Positions 36,565 to 43,578 of a DNA stretch of 64,000 nt are shown piece by piece. Each line of letters starts with the position of its first letter. Positions within the stretch are counted from its first letter, which is position 1. Position numbers and translations under genes: made by a program. The notes below the pieces were generated by a model. It ran no database searches and had not been told where the DNA came from. It saw only the letters and a program-made list of their open reading frames with translations. The DNA comes from Micromonospora sp. HNM0581 (lineage in GTDB: Bacteria; Actinomycetota; Actinomycetes; Mycobacteriales; Micromonosporaceae): contig NZ_JAASAD010000009.1 in assembly GCF_012726175.1 (NCBI RefSeq), forward strand, positions 124,001 to 188,000. Direction: 5' to 3'.

Positions 36565-37823
36565 TGCGTATCCTGCTCGTAGGTGCCGGCGGTGTCGGTT
36601 CCGCGGTGGTCGCCATCGCGGCCCGGCGGGAGTTCTTCGAGACCATCGTGGTCGCCGACCATGACGCCGGCCGTGCGGCACGGGCAGTCGCCGGCCGCGA
36701 CGCCCGCTTCGTCGCCGCCGCAGTCGACGCCGCTTCCGCTGACGCGGTCGCCGCGCTCTGCCGGGAACATCGGATCACCCACGTGCTCAACGCGGTCGAC
36801 CCCCGCTTCGTCATGCCGATCTTCGACGGTGCCCACGCAGCCGGTGCGGACTACCTCGACATGGCGATGTCACTGTCGCGGCCACACCCGGCCCGGCCCT
36901 ACCAGGAGACCGGGGTGAAACTCGGCGACGAGCAGTTCGCGGTGGCCGACCGATGGGCGGAGTCGGGTCGGTTGGCGCTGTGCGGCATCGGGGTCGAGCC
37001 GGGCCTGTCCGACGTGTTCGCCCGCTACGCCGCCGACGAACTCTTCGCCGAGATCGACGAGATCGGGGTACGTGACGGGGCCAACCTGACCGTGGACGGG
37101 TACGACTTCGCGCCGTCGTTCTCGATCTGGACCACGATCGAGGAGTGCCTCAACCCGCCGGTCATCTGGGAGGCCGGGCGCGGCTGGTACACCACCGAGC
37201 CGTTCAGTGAGCCGGAGGTCTTCCACTTTCCGGCGGGCATCGGGCCGGTCGAGTGCGTCAACGTCGAACACGAGGAGGTGCTGCTGATCCCGCGGTGGGT
37301 GTCGGCCCGGCGGGTCACCTTCAAGTACGGGCTCGGCGACGAGTTCGTCGGAGTGCTCAAGACCCTGCACAAGCTGGGCCTGTCCGCGACCTCGCCGGTA
37401 CGGGTGGGTGACGTGTCGGTGTCACCGCGGGACGTGGTGGCGGCCTGCCTACCCGATCCGGCCACCCTGGGCGACCGGATGCGCGGGAAGACCTGCGCCG
37501 GCACCTGGGTCCGGGGGACCGGTGTCGACGGCCGGCCGCGGGAGGTCTACCTCTACCACGTGGTCGACAACGAATGGTCGATGCGGGAGTACGGCCACCA
37601 GGCGGTGGTCTGGCAGACAGCCGTGAACCCGGTCGTCGCGCTGGAACTCTTGGCCGCTGGCACCTGGTCGGGTGTCGGGGTGCTCGGCCCGGAGGCGTTG
37701 CCGCCGGGACCCTTCCTCGACCTGCTGACCGGCTACGGCTCACCCTGGGGCCTCGAAGACTCCTCGCTCGCCGAAGGTAAGCGGATCGTCCGTACCGGCG
37801 GGTCGACGGCGTACGTACCCTGA
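36564..37823 (+). CDS. Saccharopine dehydrogenase family protein (carboxynorspermidine-dehydrogenase-like)
   Basis: A 419-residue NAD(P)-dependent enzyme. The Rossmann motif ILLVGAGGVGSAVV opens the protein, with VVADHD as the second strand; VLNAVDPRFVMP and ADYLDMAMS follow. The catalytic part contains ALCGIGVEPGLSDVFARYAAD. The family includes saccharopine dehydrogenase and carboxy(nor)spermidine dehydrogenase, which reductively couple aspartate semialdehyde with a diamine or run in reverse. Placement behind the Pot transporter and amine oxidase favours a carboxy-polyamine reaction, as inference. The ATG at 36564 shares one base with the preceding stop; a GTG at 36561 or ATG at 36540 are alternatives. 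Last gene of the operon. Confidence 0.82.
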   Translation: MRILLVGAGGVGSAVVAIAARREFFETIVVADHDAGRAARAVAGRDARFVAAAVDAASADAVAALCREHRITHVLNAVDPRFVMPIFDGAHAAGADYLDMAMSLSRPHPARPYQETGVKLGDEQFAVADRWAESGRLALCGIGVEPGLSDVFARYAADELFAEIDEIGVRDGANLTVDGYDFAPSFSIWTTIEECLNPPVIWEAGRGWYTTEPFSEPEVFHFPAGIGPVECVNVEHEEVLLIPRWVSARRVTFKYGLGDEFVGVLKTLHKLGLSATSPVRVGDVSVSPRDVVAACLPDPATLGDRMRGKTCAGTWVRGTGVDGRPREVYLYHVVDNEWSMREYGHQAVVWQTAVNPVVALELLAAGTWSGVGVLGPEALPPGPFLDLLTGYGSPWGLEDSSLAEGKRIVRTGGSTAYVP

Positions 37824-38238
37824 CGTACCGGGTGACCGTCGTCGACGGAGTTCAGACAGGTCGGAAACTGGTCAGCTCCGTGGTGACGAAAGAAGCGGTC
37901 ACCGAGGTCGTCGCTGAGGGGACCAAGCCTGCTTCCCGGTGCGACCCGAACTACAGCCCGTGCGTGCCGATCGCCAGCGGCGTGGACTGCGCCGGCGGCA
38001 GCGGAAACGGGCCGCGCCACCCCACCCCGCCCCCCCGCCACCCTCACTGCGCTTCGTACCGGCACCGTTACCGAAAGTTGTCTACCGGAGCGTGGAGCAT
38101 CCGCTACGGGCCGCTGTGAGCGATTCGAGCCGGTTTACTTCAGGGCTTGTTATCGACAGGTGTCCCGCCGGTGAACTGGGAAGCGCTCCCAGGCCGTACC
38201 AGATCTCGAAACACGAGGTGTGACGACGGGAGGAACAG
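37824..38238 (+). other. 415-bp intergenic region before the secreted tandem-DPBB gene
   Basis: I see no gene. The first part holds a weak hairpin (GGTGAC 37882-37887 with GTCACC 37898-37903) that may end the polyamine operon. A C-rich tract lies near 38018-38040. The last 70 bases hold a CelR/CebR-like box (38176-38192), a small CTCG/CGAG hairpin and the GGGAGGAAC ribosome-binding site. Confidence 0.6.
38176..38192. promoter_or_regulatory. CelR/CebR-like LacI-family operator
   Basis: CTGGGAAGCGCTCCCAG is a perfect inverted repeat, CTGGGA-N5-TCCCAG. Its core differs from the 14-bp operator of actinobacterial cellobiose regulators CelR/CebR (TGGGAGCGCTCCCA) only by one inserted A. It lies 46 bp before the start codon of the secreted protein at 38239, a position suited to repression. 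No LacI-family gene is in the window. Confidence 0.55.
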
Positions 38239-38934
38239 GTGAAGCTGCGGCGGAAGCATGTCCTGGCGGCTGGGGTGGCGGCGGTCGCCGCGGCGACGGT
38301 GGCGGTGGGCACCGGGCTCGGGTTCGCACAGGGCGCACCGACCCGGCAGAGCGTCTGCTCGGGCTCGATCACGTTCTCTGCCGAGCCAGGCGCACCGGCT
38401 GCCACCAGCAACCAGTTTCCCGTCGGGACCCGCCTGCGGGTGACGAATCTCGACAACGACAGATCGGCGGAGGTGACCGTGGTCGGTCCCTCGGGCAGTT
38501 GTGTGCTGCTGAACACCGCCGCGATGGAACTCGTCCGCGAAACCGGCAAGAACGTGATCCGCCGCAACGTGGTCGAGCGGATCGGCGACGACACCACCCA
38601 GCCGGGTGTGGGGCAGCCGAGTGTGGGGCAGCCGGGCGTGGTCGGCGACCGGCCGGGCTCGGCCTCACCGCCGGCAGCCCGCCCCGTACCGGGCTCGGCC
38701 TGCCAGGGCGCGATCACCTTCTTCGAGGAGTCCGCCGAACCGGCTGCGACCAGCGACCGCTTTCCGGTCGGTACCCGGTTGCGGGTGACCAACCTGGACA
38801 ACGGCAAGGCGACGACGGTCACCGTCACCGGCCCCTCCGGTAGTTGCGTGCTGTTGAACTCCGCCGCGATGGAGCAGATCCGCGAGCCGGGCAGGAGCCT
38901 GGTGCGCAACAACGCCGTCGAGGTGCTGCGCTGA
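38239..38934 (+). CDS. Secreted protein with two RlpA-like double-psi beta-barrel repeats
   Basis: A 231-residue exported protein. Residues 1-31 (basic start, Ala/Val-rich core, FAQG) form a signal peptide. Two homologous domains follow, about 38-116 and 153-231, each with a CxGxITF start, FPVGTRLRVTNLDN, a TVxGPSGSCVLLN segment and an R-x-N-x-VE end. FPVGTRLRVTNL...GP matches the RlpA/expansin-type double-psi beta-barrel, but the catalytic Asp-Arg before GP is replaced (VVGP, VTGP), so hydrolysis is unlikely. Two Cys per domain (40/88, 155/203) may form disulfides. A Pro/Gly-rich linker with 15-bp DNA repeats joins them. The GTG start follows GGGAGGAAC. The gene is out of theme with its polyamine neighbours. 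Confidence 0.75.
   Translation: MKLRRKHVLAAGVAAVAAATVAVGTGLGFAQGAPTRQSVCSGSITFSAEPGAPAATSNQFPVGTRLRVTNLDNDRSAEVTVVGPSGSCVLLNTAAMELVRETGKNVIRRNVVERIGDDTTQPGVGQPSVGQPGVVGDRPGSASPPAARPVPGSACQGAITFFEESAEPAATSDRFPVGTRLRVTNLDNGKATTVTVTGPSGSCVLLNSAAMEQIREPGRSLVRNNAVEVLR
38599..38643 (+). repeat. Three 15-bp tandem repeats in the DPBB linker
   Basis: CAGCCGGGTGTGGGG (38599-38613), CAGCCGAGTGTGGGG (38614-38628) and CAGCCGGGCGTGGTC (38629-38643) encode the QPGVG/QPSVG/QPGVV linker. The near identity suggests recent expansion by slippage. Confidence 0.85.
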
Positions 38935-38943
38935 GCCTCCGGT

Positions 38944-38994
38944 GTCAGGAAGGGCGCCTTCTGGTACGCGAGGCGTCAGGAAGGTGTCCTTCGT
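38944..38994. repeat. Two copies of a GTCAGGAAGG-N-CCTTC element
   Basis: GTCAGGAAGGGCGCCTTCTG (38944-38963) and GTCAGGAAGGTGTCCTTCGT (38975-38994) are imperfect palindromes 31 bp apart, just after the DPBB gene and before the convergent aldehyde dehydrogenase. Similar AGGAAGG/CCTTCCT pairs are, to my memory, abundant between genes in Micromonosporaceae, so this is probably a REP-like element with a terminator role. Confidence 0.55.
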
Positions 38995-39081
38995 TGCCCG
39001 TCAGCGCAAGGGCGGTGTCGAGGATGTCGAGTCGTGCCCTGTCGCGGGGCTTGCCGGCCCGGCTCACTGGTCGTGCTCATG

Positions 39082-40518
39082 TCAGCCCTCGATGTGGTGC
39101 ATGACGTGCTTGATCCGGGTGTAGTCCTCCAGGCTGTACACGGAGAGGTCCTTACCGTGCCCGGAGTGCTTGAAGCCGCCGTGCGGCATCTCGGAGATGA
39201 ACGGGATGTGGGTGTTCACCCAGACGCAACCGAAGTCGAGCCGCCGGGTCATCCGCATCGCCCGGCCGTGGTCCCTGGTCCAGACCGAGGCGGACAGGCC
39301 GTAGTCGACGCCGTTGGCCCAGCGGACCGCCTCGTCCTCGTCGGAGAAGCGCTGCACGGTGATGACCGGTCCGAACACCTCGTCCTGGACGATCTCGTCG
39401 TCCTGCCGTACCCCGGAGACGACGGTGGGTGCGTAGAAGTAGCCACGTTCGCCCACCTGGGTACCTCCGGTCTGCACCGTCGCGTGGTCAGGCAGCCGGT
39501 CCACGAATCCGCGTACCCGGGCCAACTGGTTGGCGTTGTTGAGCGGGCCGTACAGGACGTCGGCGTCGTCCGGTGCGCCGGTCCTGGTGCCGCGGGCCTG
39601 TTCGGTGAGGGCGGCGACGAAGTCGGCGTGGACACCGGGTGCGGTGAGCACGCGAGTGGCCGCCGTGCAGTCCTGGCCGGCGTTGAAGTAGCCGCCGACC
39701 GCGATGGCCTCGGCCGCCGCGGCGATGTCCGCGTCATCGAAGATCACGACCGGCGCTTTTCCGCCCAGTTCCAGGTGGGTGCGTTTGAGGTCGGGGGCGG
39801 CGGCCGCCGCCACCTCCATGCCGGCCCGGGTCGAGCCGGTGATGGAGACCAGCTGTGGGGTGGGATGCGCGACCAGGGCTCGGCCGGTGTCCCGGTCGCC
39901 GCAGACCACGTTGAACACGCCCGGCGGTAGATGCTCGGCGGCGATCTCGGCCAGCAGCAGCGTCGACACCGGGGTGGTGTCCGAGGGTTTGAGCACCACG
40001 GTGTTGCCGGCCGCGAGCGCGGGAGCGATCTTCCAGACCGCCATCATCAGTGGATAGTTCCAGGGGGTGACCTGGGCGCAGACCCCGATCGGCTCGCGTC
40101 GGACGTAGGAGGTGTGCCCGGCCAGGTACTCGCCGGCCGAGCGTCCCTCCAGGAGCCGGGCGGCACCGGCGAAGAAGCGGAACTCGTCCACGGCCGGTGG
40201 CAGCTCCTCGTCGGCGGTGAGCTGGCGGGGCTTGCCGGTGTTGCGTACCTCCGCGTCGACCAGGTCGGCAGCCCGGGCCTCGACCGCGTCGGCGAGCTTG
40301 AGCAGTGCCCGCTGGCGCTCCGCCGGGGTGCTGTCCCGCCAGCCGTCGAAGGCGGTGGCGGCGGCGCGCATCGCCGCGTCCACGTCGGCGGCACCGGAGA
40401 CCGGCGTGTGGGCGAAGACCTCGCCGGTGCACGGGTCGATCAGGTCGGCGTAGCCGCCGTCGACCGGATCGACGTACTCGCCGTCGACGAAGTTGCGCAG
40501 CCTCTGCTTGTCGCTCAT
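39082..40518 (-). CDS. Gamma-aminobutyraldehyde dehydrogenase-like (PatD/YdcW type)
   Basis: A 478-residue NAD(P)-dependent aldehyde dehydrogenase. The cofactor loop [12 protein letters not shown], general-base region [12 protein letters not shown] (Glu250) and catalytic loop [14 protein letters not shown] (Cys284) are intact. NAGQDCTAA is characteristic of the aminobutyraldehyde/betaine-aldehyde branch, PatD/YdcW. It would oxidise 4-aminobutanal to 4-aminobutyrate, the product expected after putrescine transamination or oxidation, so it completes the pathway of the neighbouring cluster. It is divergent from a second aldehyde dehydrogenase. Substrate assignment is by motif and context. Confidence 0.88.
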   Translation of the reverse strand: MSDKQRLRNFVDGEYVDPVDGGYADLIDPCTGEVFAHTPVSGAADVDAAMRAAATAFDGWRDSTPAERQRALLKLADAVEARAADLVDAEVRNTGKPRQLTADEELPPAVDEFRFFAGAARLLEGRSAGEYLAGHTSYVRREPIGVCAQVTPWNYPLMMAVWKIAPALAAGNTVVLKPSDTTPVSTLLLAEIAAEHLPPGVFNVVCGDRDTGRALVAHPTPQLVSITGSTRAGMEVAAAAAPDLKRTHLELGGKAPVVIFDDADIAAAAEAIAVGGYFNAGQDCTAATRVLTAPGVHADFVAALTEQARGTRTGAPDDADVLYGPLNNANQLARVRGFVDRLPDHATVQTGGTQVGERGYFYAPTVVSGVRQDDEIVQDEVFGPVITVQRFSDEDEAVRWANGVDYGLSASVWTRDHGRAMRMTRRLDFGCVWVNTHIPFISEMPHGGFKHSGHGKDLSVYSLEDYTRIKHVMHHIEG

Positions 40519-40564
40519 GACTGGATCACTCCGAGGGGTTCGGGGTCTCGCTGCGGCGGTTCTC

Positions 40565-40598
40565 GCAATATTGCTGCCATCTTCGCTACTGAATTCGC
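40565..40598. promoter_or_regulatory. Candidate operator between the two aldehyde dehydrogenases
   Basis: CGCAATATTGC (40565-40575, with the perfect palindrome GCAATATTGC) and GAATTCG (40592-40598) lie in a short AT-rich island of the 139-bp divergent region. Both resemble elements in the lrp-potD region (30910-30933), suggesting control by the same regulator, plausibly the Lrp protein. Confidence 0.35.
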
Positions 40599-40645
40599 GG
40601 CAGACAAGGGCTAGCGCGACTGTTTCCGTCGGCCGGCCCGTCGTT

Positions 40646-40651
40646 TACCCT
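40646..40651 (+). promoter_or_regulatory. Predicted -10 element (TACCCT), leaderless aldehyde dehydrogenase
   Basis: TACCCT is followed by six bases and GTG 40658, with no ribosome-binding site. It has the same hexamer and spacing as the DUF3499 gene. Confidence 0.5.
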
Positions 40652-40657
40652 GCTCAC

Positions 40658-42097
40658 GTGGAGCCCACAGCGTTCTTCGTCGCCGGCCGCCCCGTCCACG
40701 GTGTCGACGAGGTGACCGTCTACCACCCCTACGACGGCCGCCCGGTCGGGCGTACCACCCTCGCCACCGCCGACCAGGTCGAGGCGGCCGTGTCGGCGGC
40801 GGCCGACGTGGCCGCGACCGCCGCAGCGCTGCCCGCGTACGTCCGGGCGGCGGCCCTGGACCACGTCTCGCGCCGCCTCGCCGAACGAGCCGAGGACATC
40901 GCCGAGCTGATCACCGCGGAGAACGGCAAACCGATCAGGTGGGCGCGGGCCGAGGTGGGCCGGGCCACCTCCACCTTCCGCTGGGCGGCCGAGGAGGCCC
41001 GTCGCTTCTCCGGCGAACTGCAACGGCTCGACACCGATCCGGCCGCCGCCGGGCGCATCGCCCTGGTACGCCGGGTACCGAAGGGGCCGGTGCTCGGCAT
41101 CACACCGTTCAACTTCCCGCTGAACCTGGTGGCGCACAAGGTCGCCCCGGCGATCGCGGTCGGCGCGCCGATCGTCGTCAAGCCGGCCCCGGCCACCCCG
41201 CTGTCCGCGCTGCTGCTGGGCGAGCTTCTGGCCGAGACCGAGCTACCGGAGGGCATGTTCTCCGTACTGCCACTGCCCAACGAGCGTGCCGCCGAGCTGG
41301 TCAACGATCCCCGACTGCCGATCGTCTCGTTCACCGGCTCCGGACCGGTCGGCGCGATGATCCGTCGCTCGGTACCCGACAAGCACGTAACGCTCGAGCT
41401 GGGCGGCAACGCGGCGGTACTGCTCTGCCAGGACTGGGCCGGTGACGAGGAGCTGAGCTTCGCAGCCCAACGGATCGCCACCTTCTCCAACTACCAGGCC
41501 GGTCAGTCGTGCATCGCGGTACAGCGGGTCTACGTGCACGAGTGGCTCTACGACGGTTTCCTGCCCCGACTGGTCGCGGCGGTGCGGGAGCTGCGTACCG
41601 GCGACCCGGCCGACCCGCTCACCGATGTCGGTCCGCTCGTGTCGGAGGCGGCAGCCCGCCGGGTGGAGGAGTGGGTGGACGCGGCGGTGACGGCTGGCGC
41701 CACCATCGAGACCGGCGGTCGGCGCGACGGCGCGACCTACCCGCCCACCATTCTCAGCGCAGTGCCCCGGGACGCGAAGGTCCACGCCGAGGAGGTCTTC
41801 GGTCCGGTGCTCGTGGTGGACCGGGTGGCCGACGACGACGCCGGCTTCGCGGCGATCAACGACTCGGCGTACGGGTTGCAGGCTGGTGTCTTCACGCACC
41901 GCCTCGACGTGGCGTTCGCTGCGGCACGGACACTGGAGGTGGGCGGAGTGATCGTCGGTGACGTCCCGTCCTACCGCGCCGAGCAGATGCCGTACGGCGG
42001 CATGAAAGGCAGCGGTGTGGGCCGGGAGGGACTGCACAGCGCCATGGACGACTACACCGAACCGCGGGTCACCGTGTTGACCGGTGTGCGGCTCTGA
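40658..42097 (+). CDS. Aldehyde dehydrogenase family protein
   Basis: A 479-residue NAD(P)-dependent aldehyde dehydrogenase distinct from its divergent neighbour. It has the cofactor-loop motif SFTGSGPVGAMI, general base Glu247 in TLELGGNAAVLL, and catalytic Cys285 in YQAGQSCIAVQRVYV. The NYQAGQSCIAVQR loop is typical of the lactaldehyde/succinate-semialdehyde-like branch rather than aminobutyraldehyde enzymes. Succinate-semialdehyde oxidation would fit the step after 4-aminobutyrate transamination, but that is inference. GTG 40658 is chosen because homology begins at once (EPTAFFVAGRPV) and a -10 sits six bases upstream; the frame is open further upstream without similarity. Confidence 0.88.
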   Translation: MEPTAFFVAGRPVHGVDEVTVYHPYDGRPVGRTTLATADQVEAAVSAAADVAATAAALPAYVRAAALDHVSRRLAERAEDIAELITAENGKPIRWARAEVGRATSTFRWAAEEARRFSGELQRLDTDPAAAGRIALVRRVPKGPVLGITPFNFPLNLVAHKVAPAIAVGAPIVVKPAPATPLSALLLGELLAETELPEGMFSVLPLPNERAAELVNDPRLPIVSFTGSGPVGAMIRRSVPDKHVTLELGGNAAVLLCQDWAGDEELSFAAQRIATFSNYQAGQSCIAVQRVYVHEWLYDGFLPRLVAAVRELRTGDPADPLTDVGPLVSEAAARRVEEWVDAAVTAGATIETGGRRDGATYPPTILSAVPRDAKVHAEEVFGPVLVVDRVADDDAGFAAINDSAYGLQAGVFTHRLDVAFAAARTLEVGGVIVGDVPSYRAEQMPYGGMKGSGVGREGLHSAMDDYTEPRVTVLTGVRL

Positions 42098-42329
42098 CCG
42101 TCGGCGGAGTTCGCTGCCCTGCCGACGACCGGCGGTGGCACCGACGACCATCCTCGCGTACCCGGGGTGGGGCGCGGCCGAGCAGCCGGGTGGCCGGCGC
42201 GGCACCAGCGAGCAGGGGCGTCGGGACGTGGTACGGCGCACATGCGGGGTGCTCGATGGCCAGCCGAGGTCGGGCCCCGGTAGTAGCCTGACCGGCGTTC
42301 CCCCGTCGGGGGAGGAACGGTGGTTGATC

Positions 42330-43475
42330 ATGTCGGTACGTCGGCACACGGCGCGGCTCGTGGCGGTCTGCGTGTTCCTGGTCGCCCTGGTAGTGCTCGG
42401 TGGCGCCCCCGCACACGCCGACGAGGACCGGGTGCGGGTGCGTTCGGCAGGTAGCTTCACCGCGGGCCGGTCGGCCGAGGGGGTGACGGTGGAGGTGCGC
42501 AAGCGCACCGACGGCTGCGCGCGGGTGCGCACCGTCCTGGGCCTGAGCCTGCCCGACGTACGGGTCGACCAGGTGGCGGTGCAGGCCAACGTGGGGGGGC
42601 GTTGGGAGCCGGTCGGCATCGCCGGACAGGCAGGGCTGGTCACCACCGCGCCGGTCGCTCCGGACCGGGACGAGATCTGCCGGGGCAAGAGTGTCACGAT
42701 GCGCTACCGCGTGGCCTTCGCCGCGGACGCCCCCGGTGGCCGCCTGGTGGTGACCGGTGAGGCGAGCACGGCGCAGGGCGCAGTGCTGGGGCGGGCCGCC
42801 GCGTCGTCGCGGGTGGACGGCGGTCGGACCCCGGCGACACCATCCGCGTCGCCCACGCCCACGCCGTCGCCGAGCGAGGAGGTGGCCGAGGAACCGGCAG
42901 TCGAGGCGACGCCCACGGTCGCGCTCGCTGCGGAGACGACGGACAGCCTCGCCCAGACCGAGGGCGGATCCTCCGGCGGGTCGCCGGTGATGTACTTCGG
43001 TGTCGCCATGGTCGCCGCCGGGGCGCTGCTCATCGGGCTGCTGATCCACCGCTCCCGCCGAGACCGTAGGCGCCCGGTCGACGGGTTCGAGATGCCACCA
43101 CCCCGTGCCCAGGGCGGCACCACCTACCGGTCCGGCGGTGGCCAGGGTGCCGCCGTCACGCCGGCCCCGGCGGGGGCGCCGGCACCACCGCACGGCCCGG
43201 GGGGCAGGCCCACCACGACGCCCGGCCAGTCGTACGGTTCGGGGACCGGTCCGACGTACGGGACGAGCCGACCCGGCACGCCGCGGGTCTACGGCGGCAC
43301 CCCGGCCCCCCGTCCGACCGGCGGTGTCTACGGTGCCCGACCCGCCGGGTCGAACGACAGCGCCGCACAGACCTCGGGGCCACCCGCCGCACCGTCGTCC
43401 GTGCCGCCGGCGGACCCAGGTCAGGAGGGCGCTCCGGGGCATCCGGACCGGTCACCCGGGCGCGGGGAGGGGTGA
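42330..43475 (+). CDS. Secreted membrane-anchored protein with Pro/Gly-rich cytosolic tail
   Basis: A 381-residue type I membrane protein that I do not recognise. A signal peptide (1-30, ending PAHADED) leads to an extracytoplasmic domain to about 170 with two cysteines (SGCARVRT-like region; RDEICRGK) and beta-rich character. Then come a Pro/Ser/Thr stalk (about 165-210), a single membrane helix (MYFGVAMVAAGALLIGLLI, near 222-240), a RSRRDRRR stop-transfer and a low-complexity tail rich in Gly, Pro, Thr, Tyr. A GGAGGAA ribosome-binding site lies 13 nt before ATG 42330; a TTG at 42324 has better spacing and may be the true start. It stands before the phosphomannomutase gene with a 103-bp gap. 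Confidence 0.78.
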   Translation: MSVRRHTARLVAVCVFLVALVVLGGAPAHADEDRVRVRSAGSFTAGRSAEGVTVEVRKRTDGCARVRTVLGLSLPDVRVDQVAVQANVGGRWEPVGIAGQAGLVTTAPVAPDRDEICRGKSVTMRYRVAFAADAPGGRLVVTGEASTAQGAVLGRAAASSRVDGGRTPATPSASPTPTPSPSEEVAEEPAVEATPTVALAAETTDSLAQTEGGSSGGSPVMYFGVAMVAAGALLIGLLIHRSRRDRRRPVDGFEMPPPRAQGGTTYRSGGGQGAAVTPAPAGAPAPPHGPGGRPTTTPGQSYGSGTGPTYGTSRPGTPRVYGGTPAPRPTGGVYGARPAGSNDSAAQTSGPPAAPSSVPPADPGQEGAPGHPDRSPGRGEG

Positions 43476-43578
43476 CGAGCCGGAGCGTCGGCGCGGGCTC
43501 GACGGCTGAGCCGGGGTGGGCGCCGTCGCTCCGATACGCTCAGGTTCGTTGGCGACCCGCAGGCGAGGAGTGGAACCG

